Shown here: positions 7,647-13,635 of the stretch, piece by piece | Layout: every line of letters starts with the position of its first letter | Position numbering within the stretch: the first letter of the stretch is position 1 | NCBI GenBank assembly: GCA_958346935.1 | Contig: CATVTM010000017.1 | Location: 1 to 31,311, forward strand | Reading direction: 5' to 3' | Length of the DNA stretch: 31,311 bases | From: an uncultured Collinsella sp. | GTDB taxonomy: Bacteria; Actinomycetota; Coriobacteriia; Coriobacteriales; Coriobacteriaceae | Notes under the pieces: generated by a model | Seen by the model: the letters and a program-made list of their open reading frames with translations, nothing else | What the model was told of the DNA's origin: nothing | Databases searched by the model: none | Position numbers and translations under genes: made by a program

Positions 7647-7799
7647 CTGGCCTCCTTGTATCGAAATCCATCGCTTTCGATTGTAGGGGAGGGAAGTCCG
7701 GTGACTCACCTATATAGCTCAGTAATGAATAATTGTTGTGGGCGGATGGGGGCGAAAATATAAATTGCGCTTCAAAAGGCACTTGTTGCCATTTTGGGT

Positions 7800-7991
7800 T
7801 TACTCATCTTGCCGGTCGGTCGTTGAACGTTCCATATCTTTGCGGATGAGGTCCTTGATGTACTGGTTGCGGTTCTCTTTGGCCTGGAAGTACGCCAGGA
7901 CGTCGGCATCGGCCGGGAAGAACTTGACGTTGAAAGATTTGACGTTGGCCTTGCGGTACTTCTCGTTGGCTTTTGCCTGGGCCTCTGACAT
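7800..7991 (-). CDS. Small ribbon-helix-helix-like protein
   Basis: This 63-residue basic protein starts at ATG 7991 with AGAGGAGAG about 7 bases upstream. The layout is a charged N-terminus (SEAQAKANEKYRKANVKSF), a short strand-like stretch NVKFFPADADVLAYFQ, then ENRNQYIKDLIRKDMER. The strand followed by two helices ending in YIKDLIRKDM is typical of Arc/MetJ-like small proteins on integrative elements of gut bacteria, where they act as DNA-binding regulators or antitoxin-like proteins. Only the fold-level guess is offered. It lies upstream of the restriction operon on the same strand (154 bases) and could be its control protein. It is the gene closest to the tRNA-Thr junction. Confidence 0.7.
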   Translation of the reverse strand: MSEAQAKANEKYRKANVKSFNVKFFPADADVLAYFQAKENRNQYIKDLIRKDMERSTTDRQDE

Positions 7992-8040
7992 GACAGCTCT
8001 CCTCTAATCGAAGCTACTTCGTATAATTCTATTATTTGTG

Positions 8041-8085
8041 ACGGCCCCGTAACTTGGACGCAATATGTTCAAGGTACGGGGCCGT
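8041..8085. repeat. Large inverted repeat near island end
   Basis: ACGGCCCCGT (8041-8050) and ACGGGGCCGT (8076-8085) form a perfect 10-bp stem, extended inside by ACTTG/CAAG. No T-run follows. It may be a bidirectional terminator remnant or part of the element end. Confidence 0.5.
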
Positions 8086-8115
8086 TAACTGATGAAGGTT
8101 ACATGAAGATGGTTG

Positions 8116-8153
8116 GGGGTGAAAAAACATAGAAAAATATTTCACCCCTTTTT
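8116..8153 (+). terminator. Terminator-like hairpin with T-run
   Basis: GGGGTGAAA (8116-8124) pairs with TTTCACCCC (8140-8148), followed by TTTTT. No plus-strand gene lies just upstream. It may insulate the tRNA gene or be left from the element. A direct repeat of TTCACCCCTTT follows at once. Confidence 0.4.
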
Positions 8154-8186
8154 CACCCCTTTGCGGAGTGTCGCGGAGTCTAGAAA

Positions 8187-8220
8187 ACAAAAAAGCTCAG
8201 AAGCATTTATGCTTCTGAGC
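8187..8220 (-). terminator. Terminator of the tRNA-Thr gene
   Basis: A perfect 11-bp stem GCTCAGAAGCA (8195-8205)/TGCTTCTGAGC (8210-8220) with a TTTA loop is followed on the minus strand by TTTTTTGTTTT. It starts 13 bases after the tRNA 3' end. Confidence 0.85.
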
Positions 8221-8233
8221 TGCACTAATGCAA

Positions 8234-8309
8234 TGGAGCCAGCGACCGGGCTCGAACCGGTGACCCCCGCTTTACGAGAGCGGTGCTCTACCAACTGAGC
8301 TACGCTGGC
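8234..8309 (-). tRNA. tRNA-Thr (anticodon CGT)
   Basis: On the minus strand a 76-base cloverleaf is complete. The acceptor stem is GCCAGCG/CGCTGGC, the D-arm AGCTCAGTTGGTAGAGC, the anticodon stem CCGCT/AGCGG with loop CTCGTAA (anticodon CGT, reading ACG), and the T-arm GGTTCGAGCCC. The 3' end TCCA is encoded. The accessory region 1-8233 abuts its 3' end, the usual attachment site for integrative elements. Confidence 0.97.
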
Positions 8310-8348
8310 GGCCATGTGGTGACGCAACTGAGGCGTCAACGGCTGTCT

Positions 8349-8377
8349 ATGATACGGGACATCGCACATCCGCGCAA
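8349..8377 (-). promoter_or_regulatory. Promoter of tRNA-Thr
   Basis: On the minus strand, -35 TTGCGC (8372-8377) and -10 TATCAT (8349-8354) are separated by exactly 17 bases, about 40 bases upstream of the mature tRNA 5' end. Confidence 0.55.
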
Positions 8378-8466
8378 GTGTTCTGACGGCTTTTCTCACT
8401 TTAAATGCACTAATATTGGAGACGTGATGTCTTGCTCTTACGGGTCTCAAGCAGAATGGGGCAGTG

Positions 8467-8949
8467 ATGATTCAACCCAAGATTCTTCTCACGCGCATCG
8501 ATGATCGGTTTATTTACGGGCAAGACGTTGAGCTGTGGAATGAGGCGGTTGGTTCCAACCTCGTCCTGATCGTTAACGACGAGATTGCGGCGGATTCGCG
8601 CAAGTGGGCGCCTATGAGGGTCGCGGTGCCCGATGGCGTCTGGACACGGTTCTTCTCGGTGCAAAGGACCATCGACATCATTCATACCGCAACGCCGCGC
8701 CAATTGATTCTGATCATGGTGGCCTCACCCTCCGATGCACTCGCGCTGGTTAAGGGCGGCGTGCCAATAGCCAAGATCAGCATCGGCCGTATGCAGGCAG
8801 GGGAGGGCAAGCGTCCCGTTACGCCTGCCGTTGCCGTAGACAATGCGGACATCGCCGCCTTCAAAGAGTTGCAAGAGCTCGGCATAGAGCTAGAAATCCG
8901 CTACCTTCCCAGTTCCGCCCCCGACCCCATTGGCAATCTGTTCAACTGA
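8467..8949 (+). CDS. Orphan mannose-family PTS IIB-like protein lacking the phosphorylation histidine
   Basis: This 160-residue protein is a full-length mannose/fructose/sorbose-type IIB domain: ILLTRIDDRFIYGQDVELWN, then NLVLIVNDEIAADSRKWAPM, then the ISIGRMQAGEGKRPV segment. In active enzymes the N-terminal signature is RIDDRLIHGQV, and its histidine accepts phosphate from IIA. Here that residue is Tyr17 (codon TAC). Standard phosphotransfer is therefore not expected. No IIA, IIC or IID gene lies nearby, so it is an orphan, perhaps a decoy or a regulator that binds a sugar or partner. GTG 8464 just before ATG 8467 could also serve as start; the only ribosome-like signal is GGGG. An enzymatically dead relic is the alternative. 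Confidence 0.85.
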   Translation: MIQPKILLTRIDDRFIYGQDVELWNEAVGSNLVLIVNDEIAADSRKWAPMRVAVPDGVWTRFFSVQRTIDIIHTATPRQLILIMVASPSDALALVKGGVPIAKISIGRMQAGEGKRPVTPAVAVDNADIAAFKELQELGIELEIRYLPSSAPDPIGNLFN

Positions 8950-9012
8950 TCCCTTGGGGACGGAGGAAAACGGATCATTTTGCCCATGCGAGGGGCGCGC
9001 GATGCCGCTTGT

Positions 9013-9167
9013 CAAAAACTATGCCCATTTACTACGTTTGATTGGCTATCGTCGAGCATGTCGAATTTGAGATAAACAAAACCGCAGGTAAACGGCTCGC
9101 GAATGTAACAAAAACCGGTGCATGGTCGAGCATTCCGGGCTTAACGTAGTAAATGGGTATAGTTTTG
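9013..9167. mobile_element. MITE-like element with 24-bp terminal inverted repeats
   Basis: The arms at 9014-9038 and 9143-9167 are inverted copies sharing CCCATTTACTACGTT and, apart from one internal G/A difference, AAAACTAT before it. The 104 bases between hold no gene but carry two direct copies of GTCGAGCAT (9051-9059 and 9125-9133). The size, long arms and lack of coding capacity fit a non-autonomous transposable element or a large structured intergenic repeat. No transposase or target duplication is visible. Confidence 0.6.
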
Positions 9168-9211
9168 ATATGTCACTCATACAGTCACAGCGAAAATGAG
9201 CCCAAAAGATG

Positions 9212-9245
9212 AAAAGCGCCCGCCGGCGGTGGTGCCGGCGGGCGC
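9212..9245 (-). terminator. Terminator of galM
   Basis: GCGCCCGCCGGC (9216-9227) and GCCGGCGGGCGC (9234-9245) form a 12-bp GC stem, followed on the minus strand by TTTT. It lies 28 bases after the galM stop codon. Confidence 0.9.
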
Positions 9246-9272
9246 TGTAGTGCGATATGTCGCGTTGTGGGC

Positions 9273-10325
9273 TTAGTGCCTCATAAAGTGGTACTCAATC
9301 ACATTGCTGTAGGGGTGACCCGGGCCCACGATGCCCTGCGGGAACAGCGGCTGGTGCGGCGTGTCGGGGTACATCTCGGCCTCGAGGGCAAAGCCGGCGC
9401 CCCAGCCATAGTTAGCATCGTCCTTGGCGTGCTCGTCGCCCAGCCAGTTGCCGGTGTAGAGCTGTACGCCCGGAGCGGTGGTGTAGTAGTCCAGCTCGCG
9501 ACCGGTCCACATCTCCTCGACGTGCATGGCGCGGCGCAGATTACGGCCGTACTGATAGCCATCGATGCACAGACAGTGATCGTAGCCACGGGCCTGCTTA
9601 ATCTGCGGGTCGTCGGCTTCCATGCCGGGGGCGACGGGGCGCAGCTCGCGGAAGTCAAACGGTGTTCCCTCGACCGGAGCGATCTCGCCGGTGGGGATGT
9701 TCTGCTCGTCGATGGGCAGGTAGTGAGCAGCGTTGGCCACAAAGAAGTGCTCGCAGTCCATGCCGGCGTTGTGGCCGGCGAGGTTAAAGTACGTGTGGTT
9801 GGTTATGGACACGTAGGTGGCGCTGTCGCTCTCACAGTTGTACTCGATGCGGAAGCGTCCCGTCGGCGTTACGGTAAACACGGCCGTAAACGTGCGGTTG
9901 CCGGGCAGTCCCAGCTCGCCGTCCTCAAGCGAGGTAGTCATGCGAACAGCGTTGTGGACCTCGTCGAGCTCAACATCCCACACGCGCTTGTGCAGTCCGT
10001 GCTCAAGATCGCTGTGCAGGTTGTTGGCGCCCTCGTTGGCCGGCATGTGCCAGTCCGTGCCGTCGATGGTGATCGTGGCGCCCGCGGTGCGGTTGGCCAC
10101 GGGGCCAATGGTCGCGCCAAAGCAGGCGGGGTTGTCAAAGTAATCCTCGAGCTTATCGAAGCCCAGCACCACATCGCGTACGTTACCGGGGATGTCGGGT
10201 ACGTCAATGCCCAGCACGGTGGCGCCATAGTCCATAATGCGAACGCAGATCTCGGGCCCGTTGAGGGTGTAGCGATGAACGGGGGTACCGCACGGCGCGG
10301 TGCCGAAAAGCTCGGAAGTGATCAT
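9273..10325 (-). CDS. galM: Aldose 1-epimerase (mutarotase)
   Basis: The 350-residue product interconverts alpha and beta anomers of aldoses such as galactose and glucose in the cytoplasm. Family landmarks are all present: GPVANRT (75-81), catalytic acid His177 in NHTYFNL, YDHC (248-251; D249) and the catalytic base Glu315 in FALEAEMYPD, where the common LE-x-Q is LE-x-E. The start is ATG 10325 with TTAGGAA upstream; the frame is open to 10385 but without a ribosome site. It is transcribed away from the DeoR/LacR-type regulator across a shared control region. That places it in the galactoside network, where it could balance the anomers of sugar freed from beta-galactosides. Confidence 0.93.
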   Translation of the reverse strand: MITSELFGTAPCGTPVHRYTLNGPEICVRIMDYGATVLGIDVPDIPGNVRDVVLGFDKLEDYFDNPACFGATIGPVANRTAGATITIDGTDWHMPANEGANNLHSDLEHGLHKRVWDVELDEVHNAVRMTTSLEDGELGLPGNRTFTAVFTVTPTGRFRIEYNCESDSATYVSITNHTYFNLAGHNAGMDCEHFFVANAAHYLPIDEQNIPTGEIAPVEGTPFDFRELRPVAPGMEADDPQIKQARGYDHCLCIDGYQYGRNLRRAMHVEEMWTGRELDYYTTAPGVQLYTGNWLGDEHAKDDANYGWGAGFALEAEMYPDTPHQPLFPQGIVGPGHPYSNVIEYHFMRH

Positions 10326-10472
10326 TTGGTTCCTAACATCGAGGTATTTCGGACAAACTGTAGCGCGAACAGGCGAGATTATCACTACACCCCACTAAAG
10401 CAGGGGGAATTTTTCTCAAAAAAGTGATGATTGGAGCTGTGCGGCGTTCATTTCTGACGCGCGCGAGTCTGA

Positions 10473-10499
10473 TACAATTTGTTCGTTATTGTTTGAATT
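10473..10499 (+). promoter_or_regulatory. Candidate promoter and operator of the lacR-like gene
   Basis: TACAAT at 10473-10478 is a good -10 box, though the -35 is weak. It is followed by GTTCGTTATTGTTTGAATT (10481-10499). The pieces GTTATTGTTT and GTTTGAAT recur upstream of lacF (27117-27134), and GTTTGAAT also recurs upstream of lacA (29021). A shared operator for this regulator is likely but untested. Confidence 0.45.
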
Positions 10500-10529
10500 G
10501 ACGTGAGCGTGGAACAGCGAGGACTCATC

Positions 10530-11294
10530 GTGATTAAAGCGGAGCGACAGGATAAGGTTCGGCAGCTGCTCGAGGAACAGGGAACGGTCTCGGTCAAGGA
10601 GATTTCGGATGCGTTAGGTGTCTCGGATATGACGATCCGCCGTGACCTTGAGGAGCTTGCGAGCCTGGGCGAGATCGAGCGCGTGCACGGCGGAGCCCGC
10701 AGTGCGCAGAGCCGTCCACACGCTATGCTGCGCCATGAGTATTCGCACAGCGAAAAGCGCACAAAGCATGCCGAGGAAAAGTTGCAGATTGCGCGCCGTT
10801 CTGTGGAGCTTATCGAGGAAGGCTCGACCATCTTTTTGGGCACGGGCACCACGGTTGAGCAGATGGCCTCGATGCTGCCGGCGTTTCGCCTGCGCATTGT
10901 GACCAATTCGCTTTCGGTGTTTAACCTGCTCGAGGCGCGCGAAGACTGCGAACTGTGCCTGGTGGGCGGCGTGTACCGCCGCCGCACTGCCGCCTTTGTG
11001 GGCCCCACGGCCGAGGACACCTTGCGCGCACTGGGAATCGACGCAGCCTTTATCGGCGCAAACGGCATTTTGGACGGCGACGTGTCTACGTCTAACATGG
11101 AAGAGGGCCGCATCCAGCAGCTCGCCTTTAGCAAGGCCGACTCGCGCTATCTGATCGCCGATTCCAGCAAGATTGGCAAGCGCGACTTCTACACCTTCTG
11201 CCGTCTGGACAGCCTGGACGCCGTGGTGTGCGAGCCGGGCATCGCCGCCGAAGATCGTGCCGCCATCGAGGAGCATACGCAGGTCATTTGCTAG
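10530..11294 (+). CDS. lacR: DeoR/LacR-family sugar-phosphate-responsive repressor
   Basis: The 254-residue protein starts at GTG 10530, chosen because GAGGA lies 6 bases upstream; GTG 10503 has no ribosome site. It has a DeoR winged helix-turn-helix (about residues 5-55: VSVKEISDALGVSDMTIRRDLEEL, then IERVHGGA). The effector domain follows, with TIFLGTGTTVEQMA, IVTNSLSVFNLL, LVGGVYRRRTAAFVGP and AFIGANGI. Members bind phosphorylated sugars and repress catabolic operons; LacR of Lactococcus responds to tagatose-6-phosphate. The lacR name is inferred from the motif shared with the lacF and lacA control regions. A truncated second copy of its middle lies at 15493-15784. Confidence 0.85.
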   Translation: MIKAERQDKVRQLLEEQGTVSVKEISDALGVSDMTIRRDLEELASLGEIERVHGGARSAQSRPHAMLRHEYSHSEKRTKHAEEKLQIARRSVELIEEGSTIFLGTGTTVEQMASMLPAFRLRIVTNSLSVFNLLEAREDCELCLVGGVYRRRTAAFVGPTAEDTLRALGIDAAFIGANGILDGDVSTSNMEEGRIQQLAFSKADSRYLIADSSKIGKRDFYTFCRLDSLDAVVCEPGIAAEDRAAIEEHTQVIC

Positions 11295-11414
11295 CTAGCG
11301 CTACGGGATTGCCAACGGGCGATGCGGGAGGACTTTTACCTCCTGTCATTGTGGAAACCAGCGCGTCAGCGCTACGCGATATGACGCGCAAATGAGGACT
11401 CCACTATCAAATCA

Positions 11415-11469
11415 TCTCAATCTGTAACATCTAGACGTCCAAAACCGGTCTTAGTGTTACAGATTGAGA
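11415..11469. repeat. REP-like palindrome, copy 1
   Basis: The arms TCTCAATCTGTAACA (11415-11429) and TGTTACAGATTGAGA (11455-11469) are perfect complements around a 25-base centre (TCTAGACGTCC...GTCTTAG). This copy is paired with copy 2, 23 bases away, in the convergent space between the DeoR and GntR genes. Confidence 0.85.
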
Positions 11470-11491
11470 CAATTCGGCGTGGTCTACCTTG

Positions 11492-11554
11492 TTTGTCTCG
11501 ATCTGTAACGGTTAGGACTTAAAAACTCGGCAACGTGTTACAGATCGAGACAAA
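11492..11554. repeat. REP-like palindrome, copy 2
   Basis: TTTGTCTCGATCTGTAAC (11492-11509) and GTTACAGATCGAGACAAA (11537-11554) form a perfect 18-bp inverted repeat. The centre GGTTAGGACTTAAAAACTC resembles the centre of copy 5. It might also serve as a terminator for either convergent gene. Confidence 0.88.
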
Positions 11555-11566
11555 AGAAAAAGAACA

Positions 11567-12286
11567 TTAGGACTTGAAAATAAAGTTTTGATAAGGGACC
11601 CGCCCAGTTAAGACGGTGCGGCAGACAATTGAGATTAGTTTGCCTCCGGAGTCGTAAGCATAATGAGTCAGTTCGATGACCGGAAGTTTTGCAACACCAT
11701 AATTACTGGCTTCGGAATCGCTAAGCTGACGTGCTCTATAGCTTTCCCTAACAGATTGGATAGACTTGGACAAGTCGTCCATGATTCTGCTAAATGCCTG
11801 AAAATCTAACTGGTTATTCGGAACGCGCGACTTTGAAATGAAGAACGTATCAGCGCCTATGAAGCTGCCTTCAAGTTCGTAGGTCAATTCAAGACGCTGA
11901 ATTTCATCGCGACTTTGACATCCAAATTGTTGGAGCATCATTACGGAAATTGGACGACCTGATGTGAGGCCGCCGAAATGTTTGGTGATGGCATCCGGAT
12001 CAACGCCATCGCAATGGCTTGCAAAGTCAAAGTCTAAAAGTGAATTGAGCTCGCTAACGCGTTTCGGTGCAACAAACGATCCCTTACCTTGGATTCGATA
12101 GATACTTCCACGACGCTCCAGCTCACTCATGGCAAGTCGGACGGTTGTTCTGCTTACGGCGTATTCGTCGCAGAGTTCCATTTCTGTTGGAAGTTTATCG
12201 TCTGCTTGATATTCATCGACGATCTGCTTGAGCAGCGCGTCGGTGAGCTGTAAATAGAGTGGCCGTTTTTCGTGTGTATCGAGCAT
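11567..12286 (-). CDS. GntR/HutC-family transcriptional regulator
   Basis: The product has an N-terminal GntR winged helix (RPLYLQLTDALLKQIVDEY, LPTEMELCDEYAVSRTTVRL, YRIQGKGSFVA). A C-terminal UTRA ligand domain (about residues 85-239) ends with ELTHYAYDSGGKLISIVCRT. HutC-type regulators sense small sugars or amino acid derivatives. Start 12286 is preferred, since GAGG lies 5 bases upstream; ATG 12304 would add six residues. A GGTTATACC inverted repeat at 12308-12316, of the type HutC proteins bind, overlaps the leader and suggests autoregulation. It follows the DUF7916-like gene on the same strand and probably controls the divergent LacE-type transporter at 13636. Confidence 0.88.
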   Translation of the reverse strand: MLDTHEKRPLYLQLTDALLKQIVDEYQADDKLPTEMELCDEYAVSRTTVRLAMSELERRGSIYRIQGKGSFVAPKRVSELNSLLDFDFASHCDGVDPDAITKHFGGLTSGRPISVMMLQQFGCQSRDEIQRLELTYELEGSFIGADTFFISKSRVPNNQLDFQAFSRIMDDLSKSIQSVRESYRARQLSDSEASNYGVAKLPVIELTHYAYDSGGKLISIVCRTVLTGRVPYQNFIFKS

Positions 12287-12358
12287 TAGAGCCTCAGTTT
12301 GCATGTTGGTTATACCTGATGGTTGCCTCAGTCGGGATGTAACGTGGGCAAGGTAACC

Positions 12359-13279
12359 TTAACGTATCACAGAGCGGCTCAGCATGACGATCTGATGCCT
12401 GTATCCACGAAGGGCTTGTCCGAGCGTGAAGATATTCTGGGGCAGGCAAATACCGTTCATGGAGTCCCCGATATGTTGGAGGTCAGCGCCGGCTGCTTTT
12501 GCTGCAAGGCCTATTTTCTTAATGGTCTCGCTGTCGCAGGAGTCTTGACTCGTCCCGTTCGCCGCCATGACGAGAACCTTCTCTTCAATTGACTTGCCTA
12601 CGTTGTGGGATCGTACTAAGTCTACGATGGCGCGCAGGTCTGCTTCTTGGAAGCAAGGGACGGTGTAGGGGGCTGGCACGAGAAGGATATCGACGCCGAG
12701 GTCAACAAACTTGCGCGCAATTTCGAGCGTCATGACAGGTTCCGCAACGCCCGCTCCATGCATTTTTCCGGCTATGACCAGGCCATTGAAATGCTCTTTG
12801 GAGAGTTTAATCGAATGGGCGATTGCATCGTTGGAGACGCCGGTTCCAGGGTTGCCCGTCAGGCAGATAAAATCAAATCCGAGTTCGTTAGCCTTTTCTA
12901 AGGTCTTGGGAGAGACGCGACGACCCATGGGGATTTCCGTTCGGGATTCAGACATCTCTGCCTCGTTATCAACTGGCTCCAGATTGACGCCAATGGGCCT
13001 TCCGCATGCTCGCTTCACCCAAGTGACCGGGTTTTCATTGAGATCATCTGGAATACCGGCAATAACTGGATCGAACACATCGAGCGCGTTAAACAGAAGC
13101 AGGTCGGCACCTGCGGCACGTTCGATTTCTGCATTAGTAACGCCGCCGAGAAATTGGGAAGAGGGTACGTTTTCCGCCATGATGGTACGTCCCTCGGAAG
13201 CCAGAATTGCCTGTTTTAGATCCATGGGTGACGTGGCGGCAAAATCGGATGCGGACATGTTCAGTAATCGTTTGGGCAT
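12359..13279 (-). CDS. DUF7916-like TIM-barrel protein of a PTS locus
   Basis: The 306-residue protein begins MPKRLLNMSASDF and has the blocks ILASEGRTIMAENV, DLLLFNALDVFDPVI, RPIGVNLEPVD, LGFDFICLTGNPGTGV, GLVIAGKMHGAG, LGVDILLVPAPYTVPCF, VMAANGTSQDSCDSETI and ADLQHIGDSM. The alternation of strands and Gly-rich loops, such as TGNPGTG and QHIGD, looks like a phosphate-binding TIM barrel. I recall this family (DUF7916) as a companion of PTS and glycosidase operons without known activity. An isomerase, epimerase or lyase role on a sugar phosphate is a guess. AAAGGAAG lies 7 bases before the ATG. It is divergent from the IICB gene at 13636 and co-directional with the GntR gene. Confidence 0.75.
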   Translation of the reverse strand: MPKRLLNMSASDFAATSPMDLKQAILASEGRTIMAENVPSSQFLGGVTNAEIERAAGADLLLFNALDVFDPVIAGIPDDLNENPVTWVKRACGRPIGVNLEPVDNEAEMSESRTEIPMGRRVSPKTLEKANELGFDFICLTGNPGTGVSNDAIAHSIKLSKEHFNGLVIAGKMHGAGVAEPVMTLEIARKFVDLGVDILLVPAPYTVPCFQEADLRAIVDLVRSHNVGKSIEEKVLVMAANGTSQDSCDSETIKKIGLAAKAAGADLQHIGDSMNGICLPQNIFTLGQALRGYRHQIVMLSRSVIR

Positions 13280-13635
13280 TGTTACTTCCTTTGACTAGAA
13301 CGACAGGCTTGTGACATTGTCTCTAATATTGTTACAACAATATATTCAATATGTTATATCCAATCGGTGAACGGTTGCAAACTTATTGTACTGCTCGGAA
13401 AAAATAGCCTTTAGCTGGGAAAACCTTATATTAATCAACTACCGTTCACCGAATAAGTATTTGAATTCTTGACATATCGACAAAGCGGAAAAAGAATTGG
13501 TTATGACAAATCGCGCAAATGATATTACATTTCGCACAAGAACGTATTCACTTACATAAGTGGATACAAACGGGGACGACGACGGTTGAGTCCGGATAAA
13601 TCGTTGTGTGCCCGGGAATCATGAAAGGATGTGTT
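13280..13635. promoter_or_regulatory. Divergent control region between the DUF7916-like gene and lacE copy 1
   Basis: These 356 bases are unusually AT-rich for the window and hold no gene. Visible elements are two inverted copies of the GTGAACGGT motif (CGGTGAACGGTT at 13365-13376 and ACCGTTCACCG at 13441-13451) and a plus-strand promoter (see separate entry). Inverted repeats AAATG-ATATTA-CATTT (about 13527-13542) and CACTTA-CA-TAAGTG (about 13550-13563) lie just downstream of the promoter and are possible operators for the GntR protein. Confidence 0.6.
13469..13497 (+). promoter_or_regulatory. Promoter of lacE copy 1
   Basis: A consensus -35 TTGACA (13469-13474) is followed after 17 bases by -10 AAGAAT (13492-13497, four of six matches). 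It lies about 140 bases before the ATG, with inverted repeats in the leader. Confidence 0.5.

Noticed and set aside
8011..8033. loxP-like sequence (ACTTCGTATAA)
   Set aside because: Only one arm matches; the inverted second arm of loxP is missing. It is kept only as a weak dif-like candidate.
8113..8450. Small frames across tRNA-Thr on both strands
   Set aside because: They read through the tRNA and its terminator and have no ribosome sites.
8946..8980. Terminator after the orphan IIB gene
   Set aside because: TGATCC/GGATCA arms are short with a 20-base loop, and TTTT follows only after a gap; too weak to call.
9267..10427. 386-codon plus-strand frame opposite galM
   Set aside because: Antisense shadow lacking a ribosome site; galM has all catalytic residues.
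11415..11554. Possible CRISPR array
   Set aside because: Only two similar units in a row, each an internal palindrome of about 60 bases with a differing centre; there are no regular spacers and no cas genes.
13280..13635. Riboswitch or T-box in the long leader of lacE copy 1
   Set aside because: AT-rich with operator-like palindromes, but no conserved riboswitch core or T-box sequence could be recognised.
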